NCBI GenBank assembly: GCA_038496445.1
Contig: JALMLS010000488.1
Location: forward strand, 248,001 to 312,000
Direction: 5' to 3'
Source: Trichosphaerium sp. ATCC 40318
Lineage: Eukaryota; Discosea; Flabellinia; Trichosidae
Length of the DNA: 64,000 nt
Under the pieces are notes generated by a model that had not been told where the DNA came from, ran no database searches, and was given only the letters and a program-made list of their open reading frames with translations. The translations under genes and the position numbers were made by a program. Shown here one piece after another: positions 23,319-34,960 of the stretch (position 1 is its first letter; the number at the start of each line of letters is the position of its first letter).

Positions 23319-25829
23319 TTACATTTTATCTTTATCCTTATCAGTGAAAAAACTGGTTGGCCGCATTAACCACGAACCACGTTTTTCTTTTGGTGTTAAA
23401 CCTTCCTTACTAGTACGAAGCATTGCGCGTACTCGTGGTCTAGTAAGAAGTGGTGTAACATTAGAAGTGTTCATTGGTCTTTGTGTTGAAGACCTTTTTG
23501 CTGTTCTCCTCCTTTTAGATACCCTGTTTATTCTCCCCGTTGTTCCACCGAAACGACCCTTGTCTTCCGGCCTGAGCTTCCTTTGAGACCACCGCTACTC
23601 GCCTGTTAACTTTATTATTACGGCCGTATGAAAAAAACAATTGAATAAAAGTTGTTTTTCATGACCGTGTTTTTTTTTTCTAAGTGCTTTAAACTATTAT
23701 GTCGTACCTTATTAACATTTGATGTCACACTAACGTGTTTCTTAGTTCGCGCTGGTACTTTTAAGCGCCATGTGATCACTTGGGAAAAAGTGTTAGTCAA
23801 TCATACTTATCAAAGTAGTCAAGATGAAAAATCACGTGATTCTTTTTTTTTTTTGAGGAAGTTCTCACGTGGCATCAAACGTTATGATATGTCCCATTAA
23901 ATTATCAAGAACATACCTTCATCGTTATTTTTAAGTATATACACTGTGTTTCCTTTCAAATGACAAGCCCTTTTGTGATAAATTAGAACACGTGATCTTG
24001 AGACGAGAAAAAACTTCTGAGTAAATTAAATGACTTTTATCGTACTTGATACGCTTTCCAATATGAAAAGTAGACGTAGGAGTACAATCAGGGCGTTCCA
24101 AGTCCCACCAGGATACATCTAAACAGTAGCGTAAGAATAATTAAAAAAATCAAGTGTTCAACTTTTACCTTCTTTAGTTGCGGCTACTACAACTTCAGAC
24201 GAATAGAATGCTACCCATATAACAGGTAATCCAATACTAGAATATCATAATTTAGCGAAAACTACATCGTATGCTGCCTCCAAAAACCGTCATGACGTAC
24301 CCTCTTTGTGCAGCAATCTTTATGTTTTTCTTGTTGTTAACTTTGCTAAATTTTCCAACACTTCCTCTTCTTTGGCTTTTACGGTGTTTCTTATCCGTGA
24401 ATGTCTCCGAGTTTAATAGAACGTTCTTGCTCTTTCCAAAATACAACGTTCTGTAATGTGGCTTTGTAGGTTTTTTTATCAACGTTATTGTTCCAAGAGC
24501 GCCTAAAAAAACAAACAAGGCGAAATCAATACCCGAAACGATCAAACAGTTTTTACAGAAAAAGTTATTGCCTTTATTCGAAAATAAAAAAAAACGTACC
24601 AATGGCGATAGTCGACTTCCTGAAAGCGAAACAACGTATACCAGCCTCCCACTCAGGTAATTCTATTTTAGTAGGTCCTACATTACCACCATGAGCAAAA
24701 AAGACGAAGGTTTTGTTTGTTTTTACTTTTTTTTTTGAACTTACTTGAACGTTTTGACTTTATCCTCCAAACATAAAGTTCTTGGCTTGTATAACCTACC
24801 CACGCGTTAACAAAAAAAAAATCTGTATTTCGTAAAGGCGAACCTGCTACATATTTTTCCAATAGTGTTGTTGCTCTGAACGGCGTTTCTAGCTCAAATG
24901 CGCTTGTCTTCAGCCTACGAGGATCTTTATTAACAAACGTGACAACATACAGCAAAAGCCACTATAAAATTAAAGTGTGAATTCTAACGTACTTTTCAGT
25001 ACTCCCTTGCTGCACACAGGTCCCAAGCGAGATATCCCAAACTTGAAAAGCGTCGAATGAGGCCAAAAGGAGCATATTACCCTAACCACGTAAGTCACGT
25101 GATTAAAAAAAGGAAATGAATCCTAATTTAAAAATAGACAAATGCATGTAAGGCATACTCTTAGACGTGACAATGACTCTTTCGGGCTTGGAGGGTATTG
25201 AACGCTTCCTTGTTTCCAAACCATTGGAGATAAACATCCAGAGACACTTGATTTGGCGTCGTTTACAATCTTGGAGGTACTAGAGTAGAGTGAGTTTGAA
25301 ATGTATAAAGTTATAAATAAAAGCGAAAATAAAAATTGCCCAAAAAGATGTTACTCGCCATAAAAGACTCTACATAAAATAAAAGTGCCTCCAATGGTGT
25401 ATTTAAGAGAATAGTTTTAACGTACTCCACTATTATAAATCCCTGTTCCAATACGAGGCAAACTTTAGATTTCTCAACAACGACGGTAAGAACATGTGCG
25501 TTTGCGAAACCAAGGTCTGATTGATCAATCTCTACTTTTTTCCGTGTTTCCATGTTATATACCACCAGTACGAATTGAGACAGCTCGTTTTTATGAAAAG
25601 ATATCATTTGTTTACCGTACAGATGCCATAGTAGAACCGGGGTTGTTTTAAAGTCTACGAAATGCAAATTTTTTTCGTGTACGCTGTAAATAACATATGT
25701 CCCAGTTTCTTTATATGTAGCTACCACGTGACCTTGTTCTACTATACTAACTGATTGCAATCTGTAGTTCTTTGTGTTGTGGATATACTTTGGAAGCTTC
25801 TTTGATATAGAATGAGTTTTGCGACTCAT
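23319..25829 (-). CDS. WD40-like beta-propeller protein with basic C-terminal tail
   Basis: ATG at 25829 (MSRKTHSISKKLPKYIHNT). The exons encode successive beta-strand blocks: GHVVATYKETGTYVIYSV, VLLWHLYGKQMISFHKNEL, KVCLVLEQGFIIVEYV, LLLASFDAFQVWDISLGTC, PVIWVAFYSSEVVVAATKED and WWDLERPDCTPTSTFHIGK, typical of WD repeats with weak GH/WD signatures. The tail is strongly basic (RINRVSKRRRTAKRSS; TPKEKRGSWLMRPTS), suggesting nuclear location or nucleic-acid contact; that is inference. If the last exon is not spliced onward, the protein ends DKDKM at 23319. The intron at about 23723-23596 is unusually long. Close orthology was not recognised. Confidence 0.62.
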
Positions 25830-26669
25830 TTCTTGTTTTAGTTCTCCGGTGAAGGTGTTTTCAGCTCATCGGAAGGGTTTTTTTTTTTTTTTTTTAAGGT
25901 ATGGCGACATTAAGCCTTGCAGTTGTGGCCGTCACACTCCGATGCTATTTAGAGTGACATGGCTATTTAAAGACGCTAGGAAACAGAGACGTTAAGGACT
26001 ACACACTTTGCGCGAATACTGCACTTTGTGCACGTGATATCCACAAAAGAATTTTCGAAAAAAAAAAAAGTAGACGTCGTGTATTATCGCTTTATCGCTG
26101 TTGTTACGTTAAGATATAACATCATTTTACAATAGGGACTTTAAATAAACGTTTTGCTTTTAATACACGAATCATTTGTGATATAAGTTCCAAAAACCGC
26201 TAACGAACTACAGTATACTCACAAGCAACAAATTTTTTTCGTTTGTCGTAATGCCGTGTAGACACAAAAGTCCGAGTTTGGCGTTCATGCTCCGTGTGCT
26301 ACAGCTGGGTGATACTACAGTAGAATAATCGCTGAATAGGAAATACCAACTTCAGTTTTCACCTGCACGCCTACATGGATTTTTCTTTTTTTTTCATAGA
26401 AAGGTTTTGGGTCGTTGCTTCCGTCGTAACAAAGCCAACCCGGAAAAGTACCACTTACTTTTCTAAGGACCTTAAACTTTCGTGAAAAATACTGCGGCTC
26501 AAAGTGTGGACATATATGTGCGGCTCCATGATATTCACAACTTTTCTACACAAGAGTTTGTATTGGAAAGTAACTTACGCGATTGTACAGCATGAAATAT
26601 GAGGGTCTTTGTTTGGCAACAATTTCAAAAATCATGTGTTATGGAGAACTAAGGTTAAATGACTTTTAT
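25830..26669. other. Intergenic DNA between the propeller gene and F-box/LRR gene B
   Basis: There is a run of more than 15 T at about 25879 just upstream of the propeller gene start and a CACGTG at about 26031. No gene is supported. Homology to the left arm of the duplication ends just beyond the stop codon of the LRR gene (about 26655). Confidence 0.4.
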
Positions 26670-28082
26670 TTAAGATACATATACACCGCGCTTGCGTAGG
26701 ATCTCTATGTATTCTTTACTGACATTGGTACCAGTATTCAAATGAATATGACGTAAACATACCAAAGCTTTAATACCTTCATCTGTTACTCCAGAACAAC
26801 CTTGTACATCGATCGTGTGTACACTTGACAACGCTTTAATACCTGAATCGCTCACCTTTGTGAACGCGACTCTGATGTCGTGTACGCCAGCCAACGCCTT
26901 GATACCTTCATCTGTTATTCTAGTGCAATATGTCAAGGTGATATTGTGTACACCAGACAACGCTTTGATGCCATAATCGCTCACAGATGTGAACGATAAA
27001 TTGATCGTATGCACACCGCCCAATGCCATTACACCGAGGTCTGATATGTCACCACAATTCCTCAAGTAGATTGTGTGTACACCTGACAATGCTTTGAGGC
27101 CTTCATTGCGTATGTTGGTGTAAGATAAATTAATTTCATGTACACCGGCTAGCGCCATGATACCTTTGTCTGTTATTTGTTTACAACGCTGCAAATAGAT
27201 TGTGTGTACACCAGCCAAAGCTTTGATGCCTTCATCATGTACGTTTACACACCCATTGAGGTTGATTTGGTGTACGCCAGCTAACGCTTTGATACCTTCA
27301 TCAGAAATGTTTTTGCAATCCACCAAAACAGCATTTTGAACTCCTGCCAGCGCCTTTAGCCCTGTGTCTGTCACTTTTGTGTGTGACATATCAATTTCTT
27401 GTACGCCAGCCAATGCTTGTACGCCCTCATCTGTAATCGAGTAACATCTGGACAAGTATATTACTTGTACACCAGCCAATGGTTTTAAGCCTTCATCTGT
27501 TATTTTAGTACAACACAAGTCGATAGTGTGTACACCTGACAGTTCTTTGATGCCTTCATCTATTAAAGGGCATTCGCAACTTGTCAAGTAAAGAGTGTGC
27601 ACGCCTGCCAATGATTTGATACCTTCACTCGTTATTTGATTACAACGACTCAAGTTGATAGTATGTACGCCAGATAATGCCTTTAAACCTGAGTCTCTCA
27701 CGTCTGTGTGAGATAAATCAATCTCGTGGACACCTATCAATGCACTGATGCCTTTGTGCGTTACTCCTAAACAGCCGCTCAAGTCTATAGTGTGTACGCC
27801 CGCAAGTAAGTCCAATTGGCTATCGTTGGCAGTACTACAAATACCAAAGAGCGAGATGTGTGTGTTCTGAAGTAAAGGGCTCCCAGAAAGCATCAGCAAT
27901 TGATTTTCGTTTGAGACACATATTTCTTTGTATCCAACGTGGTTATGTACGATATCATGCATAAGGTGGCAAGTTTGTGCTGAACGTAAAGTAAAGGTCC
28001 CACATTTCAAGATATGAACTATTGTTTCTACTGGTAGTGCGAGGAGCCCAAATATTTCAGTATCTGCTTCGTCATGCTGCAT
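26670..28082 (-). CDS. F-box/leucine-rich-repeat protein B, intronless
   Basis: This is a single exon of 470 residues, an inverted paralogue of 9336-10748 with identical length, the same F-box region and the same 17-repeat register. About nine in ten residues match by eye. The first 15 or so residues differ entirely in character (MQHDEADTEIFGLLALP here). Most internal differences sit on the variable positions of the LRR beta strand or directly after it, for example SLEHCRQ against YLQRCKQ, YLSKCG against YLRNCG and TCCSR against TYCTR. These positions form the ligand face in LRR proteins, so the copies may recognise different targets. No frameshift or stop is present; both copies look functional. 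Confidence 0.88.
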   Translation of the reverse strand: MQHDEADTEIFGLLALPVETIVHILKCGTFTLRSAQTCHLMHDIVHNHVGYKEICVSNENQLLMLSGSPLLQNTHISLFGICSTANDSQLDLLAGVHTIDLSGCLGVTHKGISALIGVHEIDLSHTDVRDSGLKALSGVHTINLSRCNQITSEGIKSLAGVHTLYLTSCECPLIDEGIKELSGVHTIDLCCTKITDEGLKPLAGVQVIYLSRCYSITDEGVQALAGVQEIDMSHTKVTDTGLKALAGVQNAVLVDCKNISDEGIKALAGVHQINLNGCVNVHDEGIKALAGVHTIYLQRCKQITDKGIMALAGVHEINLSYTNIRNEGLKALSGVHTIYLRNCGDISDLGVMALGGVHTINLSFTSVSDYGIKALSGVHNITLTYCTRITDEGIKALAGVHDIRVAFTKVSDSGIKALSSVHTIDVQGCSGVTDEGIKALVCLRHIHLNTGTNVSKEYIEILRKRGVYVS

Positions 28083-28488
28083 TTTGCAAAAACGTGTGGA
28101 AAAAAGTAAAAACGACTTAAGTGTACAAGTTAAGCCTTAAAAAAAATATCGACAATGATAGAGATCTTACTTTTCTGGCTACAAACCGGTTACCGTTTAG
28201 GTTATGAAAACCAGTTAACATCAACTTCTTATTTGGGCAGCATGCTTTTGAGCCAGTTTCTAATTTTTGAAACAGGCTCAAGGGTCGGAAGTAGTGCAAT
28301 TACACTAGTTTTTGGAAGAGTTCCTTTGGATATGTCAAGTACTTTAGCGCCAAGGGCCTTTAAATTTTGGAAGATAGGAATTACTTGAGCGCTTTTTTAG
28401 ACAATTTCAATGGCTGGTACGTTTTTTTTTATGGATGAAGGTGTGGTTTTTATTTTGATGATACATCATAACATACGACTCTAAGTTG
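28083..28488 (-). promoter_or_regulatory. Region between small gene copy B and F-box/LRR gene B
   Basis: Both edges match the left arm: about 28407-28488 matches the sequence after small gene A, and 28083-28145 matches the 5' flank of gene A. The middle 260 bp does not match the 2.1 kb (including the TIR element) at the equivalent place in the left arm. Confidence 0.45.
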
Positions 28489-29060
28489 TTACTTTGCAGT
28501 GACATCAGATTCCTTTGAAACACCACCCCATTTGGAGTAGTCAACTTCAAACTTAGGAGCCAATTGGAAGATACCATGGAAGTTTTGTTTTGGCATGTCC
28601 TTGTCGAGTTTTGGGAATGCGAACTTGAATCCTCTGCTCTTCGTTCTAAAAAACAATGGTGAGTTGACACTGGTGAGGTGAAAAAATATAAAAAGGTTTA
28701 GAGTTGGATCAGAAGAGCTGATTTTGATAAAGACAAAATACATGAACGACCAGTTTTATTCATTGATCAAAAAAATAAGATGTAGAAAGTTGTTTGTGCT
28801 TTGAGAACGTACTTTCCAGCAGGGATATGACCGAAATCGAGTGTAACTTTATCGAGATCACCGTGACCACCGCATGTCATAACCTCAGAGTGGAATGGAG
28901 AGTCTTCATCAACATCGACATAAGCCAAGCAGTCGGTGATTGGAATTGGAAGCTTGTTGGTGAACTTTACTTTACAACAGTATGTTGTCTTGTCATCGAG
29001 GTTTGCTGGTACGTCGTACTCAACCTTAACGCAGCCGTCTTCAACGCAGATAGAAGTCAT
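28489..29060 (-). CDS. Small 134-aa beta-rich protein, copy B
   Basis: The exons are 29060-28813 and 28645-28489, lengths 248 and 157 nt, exactly as in copy A; the intron is 167 nt against 166. Start (MTSICVEDGC) and stop are conserved, as are the donor GTACGTTC and acceptor. In exon 1 only one residue differs from copy A (GGHGD against GGSGD), so this pair is better conserved than the adjacent F-box/LRR pair. That is compatible with purifying selection or gene conversion. Function unknown; see copy A for the weak immunoglobulin-like resemblance. Confidence 0.8.
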
Positions 29061-30068
29061 TATTTTAGTGAGTGAGTTGTGGGTTTGTTTGGGGTTGTAA
29101 CTGAGATATGAACCTAAGTAATACAAAGAAGTTAAGTTTCTGAATTCTGAAAACTGCGTTCCTGGCGTTTAGTGATCGTTGACACTTTAAACTAGAACGC
29201 CGTCATATTGCTACTATACCCTTGTAAGCAACCGACGGCAGAAAAGTACCTTTTCTCAAACAGTTAAGTGAAACATTGTAGATCGGCGGTTTTTTGATAA
29301 ATATTCTGTAGCTTGTGCCAAAAAAACTACTGGCGTTTTGTGATTACTGACATCTACTCAAAACAAAACGCCTCAGCGCTTAGAATAGACCTTTAGGACT
29401 CTAGGTGTATCACGTTATGTAGGTCGGTCGTGTCAATGCAGTACACTTTTAGAAATGAAGTCAAACATGCTTGTAAGTTGTTACATGATAGCAGTTAGTT
29501 TGTAGTTCAGTGTTATTGTAGTTTTTGAGTACTTCAAAACCAATGTTATAACAACAACTGACGCAACTAAGGTTTTTTTTACTTGTCATCTATCGACGTA
29601 GACGTTGTTTCTTGCGCCTACAAGAAAGGTATTTTTGAAACATGCTTTGGCTTCAACTTTAACAAATTAGTTTACCACTATAGCATCCTAATTCTTCAAT
29701 TTGGGACCATGGACTGCTATGGACGCACTTAAATTTTGTTACGAACTCACGGAATAGCTCAATAGATCATAGCAGCAATTTCTTTGCGTAAGGAAGTGGT
29801 CTCGACCGTATTTTGCTGTAGATGTACAAGCTATACTTCCTTATATCTCATTCTATCCATAACAATGCCAAGAGTATCAAAAGTATTCCGTAAAAGGAGG
29901 ACAGCAATCTCCAAGATCACGATTTTATGCCTTAACTTCGATGTCACGTGAATAAAAACCAAAGTTAACACGCTCTGTGGTGAACGGAAAACGCTTGTGT
30001 ACCTGACAAGGTCTTTCTTCGCTCATTTTTTCACAAAAAACAAAGAAAACATACCAAACACATCAAGC
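29061..30068. promoter_or_regulatory. Upstream DNA of small gene copy B and of the secreted-protein gene
   Basis: 29061-29300 is conserved with 6293-6536. It contains an element from GGCGTTT to AACGCC at 29164-29201, and a related element recurs at 29332-29372 just beyond the duplicated block (GGCGTTTTGTGATTACTGAC... to AAAACGCC). A CACGTG lies at about 29945. No gene is supported. Confidence 0.4.
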
Positions 30069-31305
30069 ATGCGTCTGCTGACGCTTTTATTTATAATTTC
30101 AATATTATTGGGTCTTATAAACACACAATTGGCGCTTTCACGCGCTACCCAAATTGTAAGGATAGATTATCAACCTCCATTCGCCGAAAGAGGTACCTGA
30201 CTTGTTTTGTCGTTCTAGACAACTTTTTTTGGTTATGACTTACTGTTTCGTCCAAAGGATGCCCTGTTTTTAATGGAGCAGCGAGCAGTATACAACTGTA
30301 TGTATTATTTTACGTTTTATCACGTGATTTTTTTTTTGTATTCCGTGAGGGTGAACTAAATAATATCTCCGAGCAGAAAGAACTTCGATTCAGCTTACTA
30401 TGTTACAACTGGAATGGACTCAACTGTTTTTCGCATCGAGTTTGACCTTTGTACTAACACTGTACGGAGTTCAAGTGATATTTTTTAATTTTGACTTTTA
30501 ATTTCTTAGCAACAATGTACAGCGGATGCTGCTATAGGAGGATTTGATATTTTTGGCGGGTACAGAAAGTCTATCAATACGTTTTTTTATTCAAGTTTTT
30601 TCATAGAAATTTGCTTTGGTCAAGACAACCTTCTGATGGTGTTGATGTTGCTGCAATCGTTCAAATAGGCTTAGATGATGTAGCTTCATGTGCTACATCT
30701 ATAAAGTGCTTGGTGGATTTAGCAGAGATTGGCCCAAGTAAGTTTGGTATTAGTTGCTTACTAGGTTGTTAAACGTGCTAGTTGCCACAATGAATGAGCG
30801 TGAAGTATTTGCACTTTCAAAAACTTCAAGTGTTACAGGTTTCTCAGGTGTATTGCATCTTTGGGATTATCCTGATATACCAGGAGGTAACTGCATAAAT
30901 AGGCGCAGTTATTCTATTCCTGAAGCAAATTGCCTAGACCCTCAAGGTAAGATAAGGTTTGAAACAATAAATAGCTAAAAAGCAAATCACGTGTTTTCTT
31001 AACATTTTTTTGCCTATCATGGTACATCTCTGACTTGGTTGTTAGATATTTCAAGACTTAATGGTGATATCGTGGGTATACTATGTAGAGACAATATTGT
31101 GATTGGATTTAATTTCAGAACACTTCGTTTTGCTGATGAAACATTTCCTGGATTTAGTATTAATCCTCTGGCTCCAGCTTTTTCATTTGATGTTATATTT
31201 CCAAGGACAGAAGAAGAAAGAAGTTCTATTCGATTAATCCGTAGAGAATCAATTGTGTTGGAACCACCACCAGAGAAATTGCACTCCATTGAAGAAGAGC
31301 TTTAG
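30069..31305 (+). CDS. Secreted protein of unknown family
   Basis: The ATG at 30069 opens a clear signal peptide (MRLLTLLFIISILLGLINTQ). Exon 1 ends at 30192; further exons encode GCPVFNGA, LKNFDSAYYVTTGMDSTVF, QQCTADAAIGGFDIFGG, LLWSRQPSDGVDVAAIV, a cysteine-containing segment (SCATSIKCLVDLAEIG), GFSGVLHLWDYPDIPGGNC and a final exon ending HSIEEEL. All introns are phase-consistent with GTACGG, GTAAGT or similar donors, and one contains TCACGTGA. Paired cysteines and the signal peptide point to a secreted or lysosomal protein. The next gene downstream is also secreted. I recognise no catalytic motif. Confidence 0.7.
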
Positions 31306-31546
31306 AAATGTCAAAATAAGTAGCTCAACCTTTTTTTTTCTGGACCTCTTTTGACACTCTTGTTAGAAATACATAACTTATACACCTTCTATTAAAACCA
31401 TAATTTAAGAATAACGTCCAGCGCATACTGAGTAATATATCACTTACGCATCATTCTTGCTGAAGCTCGAGCGCTAGGTTTCACGTCACAGTCAAACATA
31501 TTCTATGTTATTTTTCAATAGAACTCAAAGCTCACGTGATATTTCG

Positions 31547-32496
31547 ATGTACTTTTCAACCCTGAGTTTCGTTCTAACGTGCATCGTCGTAGTATCAATA
31601 AATGCAGCGCCAATGCGTGGCATTGGTATTGCTGACCACTACAAGTGTGAAGACGTGGATACTCTCCAAACAAGTTGGTTTTACAACTGGTTTGGGACTC
31701 ACCCATGCCCAGGTAACCTTATTTTTCTGTTGAGTACTGTATGTACTGCTTTACTTATTTGACCAAATGTAACGAATTTAGGACAAACCAAAATACCTTG
31801 GATACCAATGATATTCGGCGCAAAGGACATACATCTGACAGAAAAATTGAAAGGTCAGCTGACTTTTAAACTGCTTGTTTCTAATGAACACGTGCTTAGG
31901 TTCTAACTACGATGCTCTACTTGGATTCAACGAGCCAAACGCTCACAACCAAGCTAACATGACTGTACAAGAGGCTTTAGATTTATGGCCACAACTCATG
32001 GCGACAGGACTTCGTCTTGGTAGTCCAGCTGCTGCCGCTTTTGACAGAGGTGCTTTCACGTGGACTAAGCAATTCATGGACGGTGCAAAACAACGTGGGT
32101 ATAGAGTTGACTTTATCGCTCTTCATTGGTACATCAACAAGGGTCTCACGCTACAAACAATGAGAGAGTTCTTTCAAGAAGTAAGAACGACTTATCCTGG
32201 ATACAAAGTATGGTTGACTGAATTCGCAAACACAACTGGTACAATGCAAGAGAATATAGACTACTTCAATGGCGTCTATGATATGATTTCAGGAGAATTC
32301 TCGGATATTGTAGAACGGTACGAAAGAAAAGTAGTGACCTTCCTTGGTTTTTTTTACCGAAGTTAACACTTCAACAAGGTATGCTTGGTTTACGAGCAGA
32401 TGGAGTAATCATCCTGGAGATTACTATTTGATAGATGATAAAACTAATGGACTTACTGAAATAGGTCACGTATATGTTAGCAAGCCAAAGCAATAA
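31547..32496 (+). CDS. Secreted glycoside hydrolase, GH128 (Asl1-like) type
   Basis: ATG at 31547 with signal peptide MYFSTLSFVLTCIVVVSINA. Exons are 31547-31712, 31782 to about 31850, about 31901 to 32318 and about 32380 to 32496. The mature protein starts near GIGIADHYKCEDVD and carries the family hallmarks: LLGFNEPN (general acid Glu in the NEPN motif), RVDFIALHWYINK, and VWLTEFANT with the second catalytic Glu. GH128 members are beta-1,3-glucanases acting on fungal or algal glucan. That the substrate here is food-cell wall glucan is an inference. Length (about 245 residues) is normal for the single-domain family. Confidence 0.85.
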
Positions 32497-32585
32497 AGAG
32501 AAAAACTAATCCAGTTTTTTTTTCCCTAATTTTAGTTGTTTTTTTTGTTCTTTACAAGTTTGACGTCTGTTTGGGTTTTTGTTTC

Positions 32586-33492
32586 CTAGGATGAATCCAC
32601 AGATAACTCTCCTACATCCATATCATCACCTTGATATGTTCCGGGGTTTCTATCAACAATAAGGCAAAGAAGTATTCAAAGAAGTGAAACAGTAAAAAAA
32701 AAGCAATAAAAAAAAATTAAATATTAATTCACATACCTGTCACCGCCAGCCCCGATTTGTTCTAGTATTGCTACTACCTCTGCTCTATTTTCTTTTTCTG
32801 CTAGTGCCAATGGTGTTTGTCCCTTCAAAAAATAAGCGAAAGACATGGATATAACAAAGACAAAAGCAATAGACTTACAAGTTTGTTTTCAATATTATAA
32901 TCTGCATTTGCTTCCAAAAGCAAAGAGCATACTTCACTTGAACTAAAAACGCTCATGTGTAGTGCTGTGTTACCATCATTATCCCTGATTATTATAATAA
33001 GTTGAAAACAGATATACTAGCTGAGAGACGCACTTGATGTCCGGATTGGCGTTTTGAGTGAGCAAGAATTTAACAGTGTCTAAATAATATATTACATATT
33101 GCTTGTTTTTGTTGTGTTTTTTATAAACACCTCACCTGCATGGTCTAGACCTGCAGCTATCATAAGAGCTGTTTGACCATTTCCTTCTGCTTTTAGTACA
33201 TTAGCAAAGTGGCAAATAATACAACCAGGAGCAATGAGCAAGAGTAAATTCAAAAACAATTTGTGGAGAATTATGAAAGAGTTTTTTGAAGTTTACGAAA
33301 GAACAAGAATTTGTGGAGTAGCGTACGAACACGTATATTTAAATCAGGCACAACACCTTCGCTTACCAACCTCTCCATGTCAATAAGGTTGCCTAAAAAC
33401 TGGAATTTAAAACAAATGTCTTCTAAGCAAACCATTGTACCTGTCTGTGCGTATGCTAAGAATCTCCATATGTCTGGGTGCCGGTGTGTCAT
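32586..33492 (-). CDS. Small ankyrin-repeat protein
   Basis: ATG at 33492 (MTHRHPDIWRFLAYAQT). Six or more short exons give NLIDMERLVSEGVVPDLNI, then GNGQTALMIAAGLDHADTVK, DNDGNTALHMSVFSSSEVCS and GQTPLALAEKENRAEVVAIL: three to four ankyrin repeats with the TALH/TPL helix starts, followed by an acidic tail ending GELSVDSS. Ankyrin repeats mediate protein-protein binding; no other domain is present. The gene is divergently spaced from the GH128 gene by only 90 bp at their 3' ends. Confidence 0.72.
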
Positions 33493-33841
33493 CTAAGCAG
33501 TGTTTTTTTAAAAAAAAGGCGCGTAAAATCGCATTCACGTTATAAGGATAGCATTGGAGCGCGTAGAAAGTTTATTACAACGTAAAGCAAAATACCGTTG
33601 ATTTTGATGTAGCAATCTTTTAACAAAAATATGGCGTACGATCTACAGGGTGCTGTCCGCGCGCTTTTGCGTACACTTGTTGATGCCGGTATTACTTAAC
33701 AACCTTAAGCGCATTTGGCAGTAGAATAGCCACTGCGTTGCGAAGGGTAACTTTACGACGCGATAATAAGGAATATACAAGGTTATTTATGCATTTTTAT
33801 ACAAGAAAAGCAATCAAAGCTTTAGAAATGGTGCTATTCGT

Positions 33842-34593
33842 CTAAACAAGATATATTTCTTCTTTTGACTCGATATCTTGCCTACAAATAGGACACCTAC
33901 AACGAAAATACGTCAAAATCAACTCTAAAGCGTTCTTGTTTCGTTAAATCGTACCTGGTTATTTGTGAACTACAATCGACGCATAAACAAAGATGATTGC
34001 AAGGTTTCACAAGTATTTTAATTTTGTTGTCCATACAAACGCGGCACTCAATGGCTTGGTTGCGTTCGCTTTCTATTATCTTACGTGTCTACGCTTGAAT
34101 TAGAAACAATAGTTATTTTTGCCTTTCTAGTGGTTTTTGCAGAGTCTGTTTTGCTACCTTTTCTGATTTTACCGCTTTAAGGGCTACTCGCAGCGATTCC
34201 TCTAACCCGTCTAGTTCTTCAACGTGAAGAAATTTCAGAACATCTTTATCTCCACGCAATGCTGCTATTTCTGCCTTCAGGTACCTATTCTGCGCCTTGA
34301 TCTGTTGTATAGTGGCCGTAGCGTATCTTGACCTGTTTTTAACGTAAGTGGAATTTGTGTTAGCGTGAAACGTGCTTTGCGTTTGATAGGTCAATTTGTT
34401 CGCCTAGATTGGCTACTAAATTGTTGTATTCTTCAAGTAATTCTGTATTTGCGCTAATGCGTCCACTGAGCTTGTCAACCGTTCTGTATAGAGTCTATAT
34501 ACAAGTTACATGCTGTAGGCTTGTTTTCAGGCATACCGAGTTTTGGAGCTTCAGTTGCGCGTTTTCATAGCACATGTAGTGTTGATCTGCCAT
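33842..34593 (-). CDS. Coiled-coil RING-finger protein, probable E3 ubiquitin ligase
   Basis: ATG at 34593 (MADQHYMCYENAQLKLQNS). Exons encode a long coiled coil (SGRISANTELLEEYNNL; IQQIKAQNRYLKAEIAAL) and a C-terminal C3HC4 RING: ECRVCMDNKIKILVKPC, NHLCLCVDC, then RCPICR and the end KEEIYLV at 33842. A coiled coil followed by a terminal RING of this spacing matches the BOI/BRG type of RING ligases. Intron 34375-34333 is GC-AG with donor GCACGT; without it the frame hits a stop. Another intron (about 68 nt) removes an in-frame TAA before the RING. As a RING protein it would recruit E2-ubiquitin; substrates are unknown. Confidence 0.75.
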
Positions 34594-34960
34594 TAGTATG
34601 TACAACGAAGCGTTTTGTTTCTTAATGAAAACAGTTCACACTTTTACCGCGTTTTTCGACGGTAATTTAACCCCCTAAAGCCGCCACCAGCTGTTTGCTT
34701 TCCCTTTGCGTTAAGCAAACAGAAAAGCGTTCAAAACGGCCTAAGTTGTCTCACCCAGTTTTCAACAAACCATCAAAAACTCAGAAAGTGGCCACGGCTT
34801 AACAAGTTTTCTTTTCGTGCAATGTGGTTGAATAGCGCGTTTCTTTATTGTTTGCGTTGATTAAACAAAATTTCGCTTAAACTACGATCAAAATTTATTC
34901 ATAACATTCGCAACGCACTGTACTATCTAATTTGAGCGCCTTTTGGCCATTTGAAATGTA
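34594..34960. promoter_or_regulatory. Divergent promoter between the RING gene and DNA2
   Basis: The two genes start 368 bp apart in opposite directions, so this stretch must hold both promoters. No specific site is recognised. Confidence 0.4.
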
